Positions 1 through 14,256 of a DNA stretch of 64,000 nt are shown here, piece after piece. The stretch comes from Brachycybe producta. Its lineage: Eukaryota > Arthropoda > Diplopoda > Playtdesmida > Andrognathidae. The stretch covers positions 1-64,000 of the forward strand of contig JAUPFP010000086.1 of the NCBI GenBank assembly GCA_036925085.1, given 5' to 3'. Position numbers and translations under genes: made by a program. Numbering within the stretch: position 1 is the first letter of the stretch; each line of letters opens with the position of its first letter. The notes under the pieces were generated by a model, which made no database searches, had not been told where the DNA came from, and was given only the letters and a program-made list of their open reading frames with translations.

Positions 1-180
1 CGAAAAACGCGCGAAAATTTGAAAAATAAGCCAACACGCTCTACACGCCCTTTAAAAAAATGTTAAAAATTTAAAAAAATTGCGGAACATTTTTTTTCCG
101 GATAGTTAATTACTGTAAGTTATGTGTACTAAGTGTACGTACCTTATACTATTATTACCTAATTTTAAATATTGAAAAAC

Positions 181-1215
181 GCGGGAAAATTTTGAAAAAT
201 AAGCCAACACGCCCTACACGCCCTCTAAAAAAAATTTAAAAATCGAAAAAAAAATCGCAGAAAAAGTTTTTTCCAGCAAGGTAATGATGTAAGTTATGTG
301 TATTAAGTGTACGTACCTTATACTAATATTACCTAATTTTAAATATCAAAAACGCGCGAAAATTTTGAAAAATAAGCCAACACGCCCTACATGCCCTCTA
401 AAAAAAATTTAAAAATCGAAAAAAAATCGCGGAAAATTTTTTTCCGGATAGTTAATAACTGTATATTATGTGTACTAAGTGTATGTACCTAATAGTGTTA
501 TTAGCTCTTTTTCAATATATGAAAATTTTGAAAAATAAGACAACACGCCCTACACGCCCTCTAAAATAGTTTAAAAATCGAAAAAAAATTGCGGACATTT
601 TTTTTCCGGTTAGGTAATGACTTTATTTAATTTTTACTAACTGTACGTACCTTATACTATTATTACCTAATTTTAAATATTGAAAAACGCGGGAAAATTT
701 TGAAAAATAAGCCAACACGCCCTACACGCCCTCTAAAAAAAATTTAAAAATCGAAAAAAAATCGCAGAAAAAGTTTTTTCCAGCAAGGTAATGATGTAAG
801 TTATGTGTACTAAGTGTACGTACCTTATACTAATATTACCTAATTTTAAATATCAAAAACGCGCGAAAATTTTGAAAAATAAGCCAACACGCCCTACATG
901 CCCTCTAAAAAAAATTTAAAAATCGAAAAAAAATCGCGGAAAATTTTTTTCCGGATAGTTAATAACTGTATGTTATGTGTACTAAGTGTATGTACCTAAT
1001 AGTGTTATTAGCTCTTTTTCAATATATGAAAATTTTGAAAAATAAGACAACACGCCCTACACGCCCTCTAAAATAATTTAAAAATCGAAAAAAAATTGCG
1101 GAAAATTTTTTTCCGGTTAGGTAATGACTTTATTTAATTTTTACTAACTGTACGTACCTTATACTATTATTACCTAATTTTAAATATTGAAAAACGCGGG
1201 AAAATTTTGAAAAAT
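181..1215 (+). repeat. Basal three-monomer HOR, two copies of 507 bp
   Basis: The landmark triplet 309/481/643 recurs at 816/988/1150, exactly 507 bp later each time. The three monomer types also recur in order: one with cagaaaaagttttttccagcaagg, one with ggataGTTAATAACTG and GTATGTACCTAATAGTGTTATTAGC, and one with TTTATTTAATTTTTACTAACTG. Similarity between copies is much higher than between neighbouring monomers, which defines a higher-order repeat. The second copy starts to diverge near 1215, where a GTGTGGAAATAG-type monomer begins. A three-step spacing summing to about 507-510 bp also appears in the right array, so the trimer looks like the basal unit of the whole satellite. Confidence 0.9.
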
Positions 1216-1820
1216 AAGCCAACACACCCTACACGCCCTCTAAAAAAAATTTAAAAATCGAAAAAAAGTGTGGAAATAGTTTTTTCCGGGTAGTTAATGA
1301 CTGTATATTATGTGTACTAAGTGTTCGTACCTTATACTAATATTACCTAAATTTAAATATACGAAAATTTCGAAAAATGAGCCAACACGCCCTACACGCC
1401 GTTTAAAAAAATGTTAAAAATTTAAAAAAATTGCGGAACATTTTTTTTCCGGATAGTTAATTACTGTAAATTATGTGTACTAAGTGTACGTACCTTATAC
1501 TATTATTACCTAAATTTAAATATCGAAAAACGCGCGAAAATTTAAAAATAAGCCAACAGGCCCCTACACGCCCTCTAAAAAAAATTTAAAAATCGAAAAA
1601 AAGTGTGGAAATAGTTTATTCCGGGTAGTTAATGACTGTATATTATGTGTACTAAGTGTACGTACCTTATACTAATATTACCTAAATTTAAATATACGAA
1701 AATTTCGAAAAATGAGCCAACACGCCCTACACGCCCTTTAAAAAAATGTTAAAAATTTAAAAAAATTGCGGAACATTTTTTTTCCGGATAGTTAATGAAT
1801 GTAAGTTATGTGTACTAAGT

Positions 1821-1952
1821 GTACGTACCTTATACTAATAATACCTAATTTTAAATATCGAAAAACGCGCGAAAATTTTGAAAAATAAGCCAACACGCCC
1901 TACACGCCATCTAAAAAAATTTTAATTAATTAATAATTAATTTTTACTAAGT
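1821..1952 (+). repeat. Truncated 132-bp monomer
   Basis: Landmark spacing here is only 132 bp (1821 to 1953) against the usual 162-174. The middle of the monomer, including the CGGAAA...TTTCCG dyad and the GTTAATGACTG segment, is replaced by a short AT run (ttaattaattaataattaa). An identical short copy sits at 7818-7949 as part of unit B, so the truncation predates the 6-kb duplication. Confidence 0.85.
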
Positions 1953-2193
1953 GTACGTATCTTATACTAATATTACCTAATTTTAAATATTGAAAAACGC
2001 GCGAAAATTTCGAAAAATAAGACAATAAACCCTACACGCCCTTTAAAAAAAATTTATCGAAAAACGCGAGAAAATTTTGAAAAATAATCCAACACGCCCT
2101 ACACGCCCCTCTAAAAAAATTTAAAAATCGAAAAAAAATCGCAGAAAAAGTTTTTTCCAGCAAGGTAATGACTGTAAGTTATGTGTACTAAGT
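1953..2193 (+). repeat. Fused 241-bp monomer with duplicated head
   Basis: Landmark spacing is 241 bp. The monomer head (gaaaaacgcgcg through the cacgccc region) occurs twice: once at about 1990-2055, then again from the junction aaaaatttaTCGAAAAACGCGAG at about 2053. This is what remains of two adjacent monomers after loss of about 100 bp between them. The matching copy in unit B is at 7950-8189 (240 bp). Confidence 0.83.
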
Positions 2194-5100
2194 GTACGTA
2201 CCTTATACTAATATTACCTAATTTTAAATATCAAAAACGCGCGAAAATTTTGAAAAATAAGCCAACACGCCCTACACGCCCTCTAAAAAAAATTTAAAAA
2301 TCGAAAAAAAATCGCGGAAAATTTTTTTCCGAATAGTTAATAACTGTATGTTATGTGTACTAAGTGTATGTTCCTAAAAGTGTTATTAGCTCTTTTTCAA
2401 TATACGAAAATTTTGAAAAATAAGACAACACGCCCTACACGCCCTCTAAAATAATTTAAAAATCGAAAAAAAATCGCGGAAAAAATTTTTTCCGGGTAGT
2501 TAATGACTGTATGTTATGTGTACTAAGTGTACATACCTAATAGTATCATTAGCTATTTTTAAATATACGAAAAATTCGACAAATGAGCCAACACGAACTA
2601 CACGCCCATTAAAAAAATGTTAAAAATTTAAAAAAATTGCGGAAAATATTTTTTCTGGATAGTTAATGACTGTAAGTTATGTGTACTAAGTGTACGTACC
2701 TTATACTATTATTACCTAACTTTAAATATCGAAAAACACGCGAAAATTTTCAAAAATAAGCCAACACGCCCTACACGCCCTCTAAAAAAATTTTAAAATC
2801 GAAAAAAAATCGCGGAAAATTTTTTTTCCAGATAGTTATTGACTGCATATTATGTGTACTAAATGTACGTACCTTATACTAATAATACCTAATTTTAAGT
2901 ATCGAAAAACGCGCGAAAATATCTAAAAATTAGCCAACACGCCCTACACGCCATCTAAAAAAATTTAAAAATCTAATAAAAATCGCGGAAAAAGTTTTTT
3001 CCGGGTAGTAAATGACTGTATGTTATGTGTACTAAGCGTACGTACCTAATAGAATAATAGCTATTTTTAAATATACGAAAATTTCGACAAATGAGCCAAC
3101 ACGCCCTACACGCCCTTTAAAAAAAATTTAAAAATTTAAAAAAAATGCGGAAATTTTTTTTTCCTGGTAGATAATGACTGTATGTTATGTGTACTAAGTG
3201 TACGTACCTTATACTAATAATACCTAACTTTAAATATCAAAAAACGCGCGAAAATTTCGAAAAAACAAACAACACGCCCTACACGCCCTCTAAAAAAATT
3301 TAAAAAATCGAAACAAAGTCGCGTAAATTTTTTTTTCCGGCAAGGTAATGACTGTAAGTTATGTGTTCTAAATGTACGTACCTTATACTAATAATACCTA
3401 ATTTTAAATATCGAAAAACGCGCGAAAATTTTGAAAAATAAGCCAACACGCCCTACACGTCCTCTAAAAAAATTTAAAAATCGAAAAAAAAACGCGGAAT
3501 AAGTTTATTTCCGGATAGTTAATGACTGTAAGTTATGTGTACTAAGTGTACGTACCTTATACTAATAATACCTAATTTTAAATATCGAAAAACGCGCGAA
3601 AATTTTGAAAAATAAGCCAACACGCCCTACACGCCATCTAAAAAAATTTTAAAAATCGAAAAAAAATCGCGGAAAAAGTTTTTTCCGGGTAGATAATGTC
3701 TTTATGTTATGTGTACTAAGTGTACGTACCTTATACTAATATTAAATAATTTTAAATCTTGAAAAACGCGCGAAAATTTCGAAAAATAAGACAATACACC
3801 CTACACGCCCTTTAAAAAAAATTTAAAAGTTTAAAAAAATTGTAGAAAATTTTTTTCCGGGTAGGTAATGACTTTATGTTATGTGTACTAAGTGTACGTG
3901 CTTTATACTAATATTACCTAAGTTTAAATATCAAAAAACGCGCGAGAATTTCGAAAAATAAGACAACACGCCCTAAACGCCCTCGAAAAAAATTTAAAAA
4001 TAAAAAAAAATCGCGGAAAAAGTTTTTTCCGGGTAGTTAATGACTGTATGTTATGTGTACTAAGTGTACGTACCTAATAATATCATTAGCTATTTTTAAA
4101 TATACGAAAATTTCGACAAATGAGCCAAAACGTCCTTTAAAAAAATTTAAAAAATTTAAAAAAATTGTGGAAAATTTTTTTCCGGTTAGGTAATGACTTT
4201 ATTTAATTTTTACTAACTGTACGTACCTTATGCTATTATTACCTAATTTTAAATATCGAAAAACGAGCGAAAATTTCGAAAAATAAGACAACACGCCCTA
4301 CACGCCCTCTAAAAAAAATTTAAAAGTCGAAATAAAATCGCAGAAAATTTTTTTTCCGGCAATTTAATGGTTGTATGTTATGTGTACTAAGTGTACATAC
4401 CTTATAGTAACATTTCTTAAATTTAAATATTAAAAAACGAGCAAAAATTTTGAAAAATAAGCCAACACGCCCTGCACGTCCTCTAAACAAATTTAAACAT
4501 CGAAAAAAAAATCGCGGAAAAAGTATTTTCCGGGTAGGTAATGACTTTATGTTATGTGTACTAAGTGTACGTACCTTATACTAATATTAGCTAATTTTAA
4601 ATATCGAAAAACGCGCGAAAAGTTTGAAAAATAAGCCAACACGCCCTACACGCCCTCTAAAAAAATTTAAAAAATCGAAATAAATTCGCGTAATATTTTT
4701 TTCCCGGCAAGGTAATGACTGTAAGTTATGTGTACTAAGTGTACGTACCTTATACTAATATTACCTAAATTTAAATATCGAAAAACGCTCGAAATTTTCT
4801 AAAAATTAGCCAACAGGCCCTACACGCCATCTAAAAAAAATTTAAAAATCTAAAAAAAATCGCGGAAAAAGTTTTTTCCGGGTAGTTAAGGACTGTATGT
4901 TATGTGTACTAAGTGTACGTACCTAATAGTATCATTAGCTATTTTTAAATATACGAAAATTTTGACAAATGAGCTAACACGCCCTACACGCCCTTTAAAA
5001 AAATATTAAAAATTTTAAAAAAAACGCGGAAAATTTTTTTCCGGGTAGGTAATGACTTTATGTTATGTGTACTAAGTGTACGTACCTTATACTAATTTTA

Positions 5101-5844
5101 CCTAATTTTAAATATTGAAAAACGCGCAAAAGTTTTGAAAAATAAGACAACACGCCCTACACGCCCTTTAAAAAAAATTTAAAAATTTAAAAAAATTGTG
5201 GAAATTTTTTTTCCGGTTAGGCAATGATTTTATTTAATTTTTACTAACTGTACGTACCTTAAACTAATATACCTAATTTTAAATATCGAAAAACGCGCGA
5301 AAAGTTTGAAAAATAAGCCAACACACCCTACACGCCCTTTAAAAAAATTTAAAAATCGAAAAAAAATCGCGGAAAAAGTTTTTTCTATGTAGTTAATGAC
5401 TGTATGTTATGTGTACTGAGTGTACGTACTTTACACTAATATTACCTAATTTTAAATATCGAAAAACGCGCGAAATTTTTGAAAAATAAGCCAACAGGCC
5501 CTACACGCCCTCTAAAAAAAATTTAAAAATCGAAAAAAAATCGCGGAAAATTTTTTTTCCAGATAGTTAATGACTGTATGTTATGTGTACTAAGTGTATG
5601 TACCTTATACTAGTATTAATTAATTTTAAATATTGAATAACGCGCGAAAACTTTGAAAAATAAGCCAACACGCCCTACACGCCCTCTAAAAAAATTTTAA
5701 AAATCGAAAAAAAAAATCGCGGAAAATTTTTTTTCCGGGTAGTTAATGATTGTATGTTATGTGTACTAAGTGTACGTACCTTATACTAATAATACATAAT
5801 TTTAAATATCAAAAAACGCGCGATAATTTCGAAAAAACAAACAA

Positions 5845-5871
5845 CACGCCCTACACACCCTACACGCCCTC
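5845..5871 (+). repeat. 9-bp doublet expanded to a triplet
   Basis: The C-rich core of the monomer is normally two 9-mers, CACGCCCTA and CACGCCCTC. Here there are three: CACGCCCTA at 5845-5853, CACACCCTA at 5854-5862 and CACGCCCTC at 5863-5871. The middle copy has one G-to-A change. Confidence 0.9.
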
Positions 5872-8280
5872 TAAAAAAAATTTAAAAATCGAAATAAAAT
5901 CTCGGAAAATTTTTTTTCCGGCAATTTAATGACTGTATGTTATGTGTACTAAGTGTACATACCTTATAGTAACATTTCTTAAATTTAAATATCAAAAAAC
6001 GCGCAAAAATTTTGAAAAATAAGCCAACACGCCCTGCACGTCCTCTAAAAAAATTTAAAAATCGACAAAAAAATCGCGGAAAAAGTATTTTCCGGGTAGG
6101 TAATAACTTTATGTTATGTGTACTAAGTGTACGTACCTTATACTAATATTACCTAATTTTAAATATCGAAAAACGCGCGAAAAGTTTGAAAAACAAGCCA
6201 ACACGCCCTACACGCCCTCTAAAAAAATTTAAAAAATCGAAATAAAATCGCGTAAAATTTTTTTTTCCGGCAAGGTAATGACTGTAAGTTATGTGTACTA
6301 AGTGTACGTACCTTATACTAATAATACCTAATTTTAAACATCAAAAACGCGCGAAAATTTTGAAAAATAAGCCAACACGCCCTACATGCCCTCTAAAAAA
6401 AATTTAAAAATCGAAAAAAAATCGCGGAAAATTTTTTTTCCGGATAGTTAATAACTGTATGTTATGTGTACTAAGTGTATGTACCTAATAGTGTTATTAG
6501 CTCTTTTTCAATATACGAAAATTTTGAAAAATAAGACAACACGCCCTACACGCCCTCTAAAATAATTTAAAAATCGAAAAAAAATCGCGGAAAAATTTTT
6601 TTCCGGGTAGTTAATGACTGTATGTTATGTGTACTAAGTGTACGTACCTTATACTAATAATACCTAATTTTATGTATCAAAAAACGCGCGAAAATATCTA
6701 AAAATTAGCCAACACGCCCTACACGCCATCTAAAAAAAATTAAAAATCTAAAAAAAAATCGCGGAAAAAGTTTTTTCCAGCAAGGTAATGATGTAAGTTA
6801 TGTGTACTAAGTGTACGTACCTTATACTAATATTACCTAATTTTAAATATCAAAAACGCGCGAAAATTTTGAAAAATAAGCCAACACGCCCTACATGCCC
6901 TCTAAAAAAAATTTAAAAATCGAAAAAAAATCGCGGAAAATTTTTTTCCGGATAGTTAATAACTGTATGTTATGTGTACTAAGTGTATGTACCTAATAGT
7001 GTTATTAGCTCTTTTTCAATATATGAAAATTTTGAAAAATAAGACAACACGCCCTACACGCCCTCTAAAATAATTTAAAAATCGAAAAAAAATTGCGGAA
7101 AATTTTTTTCCGGTTAGGTAATGACTTTATTTAATTTTTACTAACTGTACGTACCTTATACTATTATTACCTAATTTTAAATATTGAAAAACGCGGGAAA
7201 ATTTTGAAAAATAAGCCAACACACCCTACACGCCCTCTAAAAAAAATTTAAAAATCGAAAAAAAGTGTGGAAATAGTTTTTTCCGGGTAGTTAATGACTG
7301 TATATTATGTGTACTAAGTGTTCGTACCTTATACTAATATTACCTAAATTTAAATATACGAAAATTTCGAAAAATGAGCCAACACGCCCTACACGCCGTT
7401 TAAAAAAATGTTAAAAATTTAAAAAAATTGCGGAACATTTTTTTTTCCGGATAGTTAATTACTGTAAATTATGTGTACTAAGTGTACGTACCTTATACTA
7501 TTATTACCTAAATTTAAATATCGAAAAACGCGCGAAAATTTTAAAAATAAGCCAACAGGCCCTACACGCCCTCTAAAAAAATTTAAAAATCGAAAAAAAG
7601 TGTGGAAATAGTTTATTCCGGGTAGTTAATGACTGTATATTATGTGTACTAAGTGTACGTACCTTATACTAATATTACCTAAATTTAAATATACGAAAAT
7701 TTCGAAAAATGAGCCAACACGCCCTACACGCCCTTTAAAAAAATGTTAAAAATTTAAAAAAATTGCGGAACATTTTTTTTCCGGATAGTTAATGAATGTA
7801 AGTTATGTGTACTAAGTGTACGTACCTTATACTAATAATACCTAATTTTAAATATCGAAAAACGCGCGAAAATTTTGAAAAATAAGCCAACACGCCCTAC
7901 ACGCCATCTAAAAAAATTTTAATTAATTAATAATTAATTTTTACTAAGTGTACGTATCTTATACTAATATTACCTAATTTTAAATATTGAAAAACGCGCG
8001 AAAATTTCGAAAAATAAGACAATAAACCCTACACGCCCTTTAAAAAAAATTTATCGAAAAACGCGAGAAAATTTTGAAAAATAATCCAACACGCCCTACA
8101 CGCCCTCTAAAAAAATTTAAAAAACGAAAAAAAATCGCAGAAAAAGTTTTTTCCAGCAAGGTAATGACTGTAAGTTATGTGTACTAAGTGTACGTACCTT
8201 ATACTAATATTACCTAATTTTAAATATCAAAAACGCGCGAAAATTTTGAAAAATAAGCCAACACGCCCTACACGCCCTCT

Positions 8281-10655
8281 AAAAAAAATTTAAAAATCGA
8301 AAAAAAATCGCGGAAAATTTTTTTCCGAATAGTTAATAACTGTATGTTATGTGTACTAAGTGTATGTTCCTAAAAGTGTTATTAGCTCTTTTTCAATATA
8401 CGAAAATTTTGAAAAATAAGACAACACGCCCTACACGCCCTCTAAAATAATTTAAAAATCGAAAAAAAATCGCGGAAAAAATTTTTTCCGGGTAGTTAAT
8501 GACTGTATGTTATGTGTACTAAGTGTACATACCTAATAGTATCATTAGCTATTTTTAAATATACGAAAAATTCGACAAATGAGCCAACACGAACTACACG
8601 CCCATTAAAAAAATGTTAAAAATTTAAAAAAAATTGCGGAAAATATTTTTTCTGGATAGTTAATGACTGTAAGTTATGTGTACTAAGTGTACGTACCTTA
8701 TACTATTATTACCTAACTTTAAATATCGAAAAACACGCGAAAATTTTCAAAAATAAGCCAACACGCCCTACACGCCCTCTAAAAAAATTTTAAAATCGAA
8801 AAAAAAATCGCGGAAAATTTTTTTTCCAGATAGTTATTGACTGCATATTATGTGTACTAAATGTACGTACCTTATACTAATAATACCTAATTTTAAGTAT
8901 CGAAAAACGCGCGAAAATATCTAAAAATTAGCCAACACGCCCTACACGCCATCTAAAAAAATTTAAAAATCTAATAAAAATCGCGGAAAAAGTTTTTTCC
9001 GGGTAGTAAATGACTGTATGTTATGTGTACTAAGCGTACGTACCTAATAGAATAATAGCTATTTTTAAATATACGAAAATTTCGACAAATGAGCCAACAC
9101 GCCCTACACGCCCTTTAAAAAAAATTTAAAAATTTAAAAAAAATGCGGAAATTTTTTTTTCCTGGTAGATAATGACTGTATGTTATGTGTACTAAGTGTA
9201 CGTACCTTATACTAATAATACCTAACTTTAAATATCAAAAAACGCGCGAAAATTTCGAAAAAACAAACAACACGCCCTACACGCCCTCTAAAAAAATTTA
9301 AAAAATCGAAACAAAGTCGCGTAAATTTTTTTTTCCGGCAAGGTAATGACTGTAAGTTATGTGTTCTAAATGTACGTACCTTATACTAATAATACCTAAT
9401 TTTAAATATCGAAAAACGCGCGAAAATTTTGAAAAATAAGCCAACACGCCCTACACGTCCTCTAAAAAAATTTAAAAATCGAAAAAAAAACGCGGAATAA
9501 GTTTATTTCCGGATAGTTAATGACTGTAAGTTATGTGTACTAAGTGTACGTACCTTATACTAATAATACCTAATTTTAAATATCGAAAAACGCGCGAAAA
9601 TTTTGAAAAATAAGCCAACACGCCCTACACGCCATCTAAAAAAATTTTAAAAATCGAAAAAAAATCGCGGAAAAAGTTTTTTCCGGGTAGATAATGTCTT
9701 TATGTTATGTGTACTAAGTGTACGTACCTTATACTAATATTAAATAATTTTAAATCTTGAAAAACGCGCGAAAATTTCGAAAAATAAGACAATACACCCT
9801 ACACGCCCTTTAAAAAAAATTTAAAAGTTTAAAAAAATTGTAGAAAATTTTTTTCCGGGTAGGTAATGACTTTATGTTATGTGTACTAAGTGTACGTGCT
9901 TTATACTAATATTACCTAAGTTTAAATATCAAAAAACGCGCGAGAATTTCGAAAAATAAGACAACACGCCCTAAACGCCCTCGAAAAAAATTTAAAAATA
10001 AAAAAAAAATCGCGGAAAAAGTTTTTTCCGGGTAGTTAATGACTGTATGTTATGTGTACTAAGTGTACGTACCTAATAATATCATTAGCTATTTTTAAAT
10101 ATACGAAAATTTCGACAAATGAGCCAAAACGTCCTTTAAAAAAATTTAAAAAATTTAAAAAAATTGTGGAAAATTTTTTTCCGGTTAGGTAATGACTTTA
10201 TTTAATTTTTACTAACTGTACGTACCTTATGCTATTATTACCTAATTTTAAATATCGAAAAACGAGCGAAAATTTCGAAAAATAAGACAACACGCCCTAC
10301 ACGCCCTCTAAAAAAAATTTAAAAGTCGAAATAAAATCGCGGAAAATTTTTTTTCCGGCAATTTAATGGTTGTATGTTATGTGTACTAAGTGTACATACC
10401 TTATAGTAACATTTCTTAAATTTAAATATTAAAAAACGAGCAAAAATTTTGAAAAATAAGCCAACACGCCCTGCACGTCCTCTAAACAAATTTAAACATC
10501 GAAAAAAAAATCGCGGAAAAAGTATTTTCCGGGTAGGTAATGACTTTATGTTATGTGTACTAAGTGTACGTACCTTATACTAATATTAGCTAATTTTAAA
10601 TATCGAAAAACGCGCGAAAAGTTTGAAAAATAAGCCAACACGCCCTACACGCCCT
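8281..10655 (+). repeat. Internal duplication inside unit B, first copy
   Basis: The stretch starting near 8281 recurs about 2,377 bp downstream: the marker CCGAATAG is at 8325 and again at 10702. Both copies carry the rare tail GTATGTTCCTAAAAGTGTTATTAGC and the unusual gagccaacacgaactacacgcccatt monomer. In unit A the corresponding sequence occurs once. This is the step that made unit B longer than A. Confidence 0.82.
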
Positions 10656-12835
10656 CTAAAAAAAATTTAAAAATCGAAAAAAAATCGCGGAAAATTTTTT
10701 TCCGAATAGTTAATAACTGTATGTTATGTGTACTAAGTGTATGTTCCTAAAAGTGTTATTAGCTCTTTTTCAATATACGAAAATTTTGAAAAATAAGACA
10801 ACACGCCCTACACGCCCTCTAAAATAATTTAAAAATCGAAAAAAAAATCGCGGAAAAAATTTTTTCCGGGTAGTTAATGACTGTATGTTATGTGTACTAA
10901 GTGTACATACCTAATAGTATCATTAGCTATTTTTAAATATACGAAAAATTCGACAAATGAGCCAACACGAACTACACGCCCATTAAAAAAATGTTAAAAA
11001 TTTAAAAAAATTGCGGAAAATATTTTTTCTGGATAGTTAATGACTGTAAGTTATGTGTACTAAGTGTACGTACCTTATACTATTATTACCTAACTTTAAA
11101 TATCGAAAAACACGCGAAAATTTTCAAAAATAAGCCAACACGCCCTACACGCCCTCTAAAAAAATTTTAAAATCGAAAAAAAATCGCGGAAAATTTTTTT
11201 TCCAGATAGTTATTGACTGCATATTATGTGTACTAAATGTACGTACCTTATACTAATAATACCTAATTTTAAGTATCGAAAAACGCGCGAAAATATCTAA
11301 AAATTAGCCAACACGCCCTACACGCCCTTTAAAAAAAATTTAAAAATTTAAAAAAAATGCGGAAATTTTTTTTTCCTGGTAGATAATGACTGTATGTTAT
11401 GTGTACTAAGTGTACGTACCTTATACTAATAATACCTAACTTTAAATATCAAAAAACGCGCGAAAATTTCGAAAAAACAAACAACACGCCCTACACGCCC
11501 TCTAAAAAAATTTAAAAAATCGAAACAAAGTCGCGTAAATTTTTTTTTCCGGCAAGGTAATGACTGTAAGTTATGTGTTCTAAATGTACGTACCTTATAC
11601 TAATAATACCTAATTTTAAATATCGAAAAACGCGCGAAAATTTTGAAAAATAAGCCAACACGCCCTACACGTCCTCTAAAAAAATTTAAAAATCGAAAAA
11701 AAAACGCGGAATAAGTTTATTTCCGGATAGTTAATGACTGTAAGTTATGTGTACTAAGTGTACGTACCTTATACTAATAATACCTAATTTTAAATATCGA
11801 AAAACGCGCGAAAATTTTGAAAAATAAGCCAACACGCCCTACACGCCATCTAAAAAAATTTTAAAAATCGAAAAAAAATCGCGGAAAAAGTTTTTTCCGG
11901 GTAGATAATGTCTTTATGTTATGTGTACTAAGTGTACGTACCTTATACTAATATTAAATAATTTTAAATCTTGAAAAACGCGCGAAAATTTCGAAAAATA
12001 AGACAATACACCCTACACGCCCTTTAAAAAAAATTTAAAAGTTTAAAAAAATTGTAGAAAATTTTTTTCCGGGTAGGTAATGACTTTATGTTATGTGTAC
12101 TAAGTGTACGTGCTTTATACTAATATTACCTAAGTTTAAATATCAAAAAACGCGCGAGAATTTCGAAAAATAAGACAACACGCCCTAAACGCCCTCGAAA
12201 AAAATTTAAAAATAAAAAAAAATCGCGGAAAAAGTTTTTTCCGGGTAGTTAATGACTGTATGTTATGTGTACTAAGTGTACGTACCTAATAATATCATTA
12301 GCTATTTTTAAATATACGAAAATTTCGACAAATGAGCCAAAACGTCCTTTAAAAAAATTTAAAAAATTTAAAAAAATTGTGGAAAATTTTTTTCCGGTTA
12401 GGTAATGACTTTATTTAATTTTTACTAACTGTACGTACCTTATGCTATTATTACCTAATTTTAAATATCGAAAAACGAGCGAAAATTTCGAAAAATAAGA
12501 CAACACGCCCTACACGCCCTCTAAAAAAAATTTAAAAGTCGAAATAAAATCGCGGAAAATTTTTTTTCCGGCAATTTAATGGTTGTATGTTATGTGTACT
12601 AAGTGTACATACCTTATAGTAACATTTCTTAAATTTAAATATTAAAAAACGAGCAAAAATTTTGAAAAATAAGCCAACACGCCCTGCACGTCCTCTAAAC
12701 AAATTTAAACATCGAAAAAAAAATCGCGGAAAAAGTATTTTCCGGGTAGGTAATGACTTTATGTTATGTGTACTAAGTGTACGTACCTTATACTAATATT
12801 AGCTAATTTTAAATATCGAAAAACGCGCGAAAAGT
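10656..12835 (+). repeat. Internal duplication inside unit B, second copy
   Basis: This is the second copy of the 8.28-10.65 kb segment. It lacks one monomer: at about 11320 the sequence passes from gccaacacgccctacacgccc directly to ctttaaaaaaaatttaaaaattt, skipping the atctaaaaaaatt monomer present at about 8950-9110. The copy is therefore about one monomer shorter than the first. It ends where the order returns to that of unit A (cgaaataaattcgcgtaat, near 12890). Confidence 0.8.
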
Positions 12836-14229
12836 TTGAAAAATAAGCCAACACGCCCTACACGCCCTCTAAAAAAATTTAAAAAATCGAAATAAATTCG
12901 CGTAATATTTTTTTCCCGGCAAGGTAATGACTGTAAGTTATGTGTACTAAGTGTACGTACCTTATACTAATAATACCTAATTTTAAATATCGAAAAACGC
13001 GCGAAATTTTCTAAAAATTAGCCATCACGCCCTACACGCAATCTAAAAAAAATTTAAAAATCGAAAAAAAATCGCGGAAAATTTTTTTTACAGATAGTCA
13101 TTGACTGTATGTTATGTGTACTAAGTGTACATACCTTATACTAATATTACCTAAATTTAAATATCGAAAAACGCTCGAAATTTTCTAAAAATTAGTTAAC
13201 AGGCCCTACACGCCATCTAAAAAAAATTTAAAAATCTAAAAAAAATCGCGGAAAAAGTTTTTTCCGGGTAGTTAAGGACTGTATGTTATGTGTACTAAGT
13301 GTACGTACCTAATAGTATCATTAGCTATTTTTAAATATACGAAAATTTTGACAAATGAGCTAACACGCCCTACACGCCCTTTAAAAAATATTAAAAATTT
13401 TAAAAAAAACGCGGAAAATTTTTTTCCGGGTAGGTAATGACTTTATGTTATGTGTACTAAGTGTACGTACCTTATACTAATTTTACCTAATTTTAAATAT
13501 TGAAAAACGCGCAAAAGTTTTGAAAAATAAGACAACACGCCCTACACGCCCTTTAAAAAAAATTTAAAAATTTAAAAAAATTGTGGAAATTTTTTTTCCG
13601 GTTAGGCAATGATTTTATTTAATTTTTACTAACTGTACGTACCTTAAACTAATATACCTAATTTTAAATATCGAAAAACGCGCGAAAAGTTTGAAAAATA
13701 AGCCAACACACCCTACACGCCCTTTAAAAAAATTTAAAAATCGAAAAAAAATCGCGGAAAAAGTTTTTTCTATGTAGTTAATGACTGTATGTTATGTGTA
13801 CTGAGTGTACGTACTTTACACTAATATTACCTAATTTTAAATATCGAAAAACGCGCGAAATTTTTGAAAAATAAGCCAACAGGCCCTACACGCCCTCTAA
13901 AAAAAATTTAAAAATCGAAAATAAATCGCGGAAAATTTTTTTTCCAGATAGTTAATGACTGTATGTTATGTGTACTAAGTGTATGTACCTTATACTAGTA
14001 TTAATTAATTTTAAATATTGAATAACGCGCGAAAACTTTGAAAAATAAGCCAACACGCCCTACACGCCCTCTAAAAAAATTTTAAAAATCGAAAAAAAAA
14101 ATCGCGGAAAATTTTTTTTCCGGGTAGTTAATGATTGTATGTTATGTGTACTAAGTGTACGTACCTTATACTAATAATACATAATTTTAAATATCAAAAA
14201 ACGCGCGATAATTTCGAAAAAACAAACAA

Positions 14230-14256
14230 CACGCCCTACACACCCTACACGCCCTC
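14230..14256 (+). repeat. 9-bp triplet, unit B copy
   Basis: The three 9-mers of 5845-5871 recur here with the same CACACCCTA middle copy, at the offset expected for the later part of unit B (about 8,385 bp). This confirms the mapping of 12.84-15.15 kb to 4.65-6.77 kb. Confidence 0.9.

Larger units (their letters stand above)
816..6812 (+). repeat. Left super-repeat unit A (5,997 bp)
   Basis: Sequence from about 770 onward recurs from about 6767 at an offset of 5,997 bp (landmarks 816 and 6813, 1821 and 7818). Rare private variants are shared, including the GTTCGTACC form near 1323, the short monomer at 1821-1952 and the fused monomer at 1953-2193. The copy junction lies within gaaaaagttttttcc near 6765-6777: upstream of it the sequence reads gcggaaaaag in place of gcagaaaaag. 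The unit holds roughly 35 monomers. Unequal crossing over between arrays is the usual cause of such tandem super-units; here that is inference. Confidence 0.88.
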
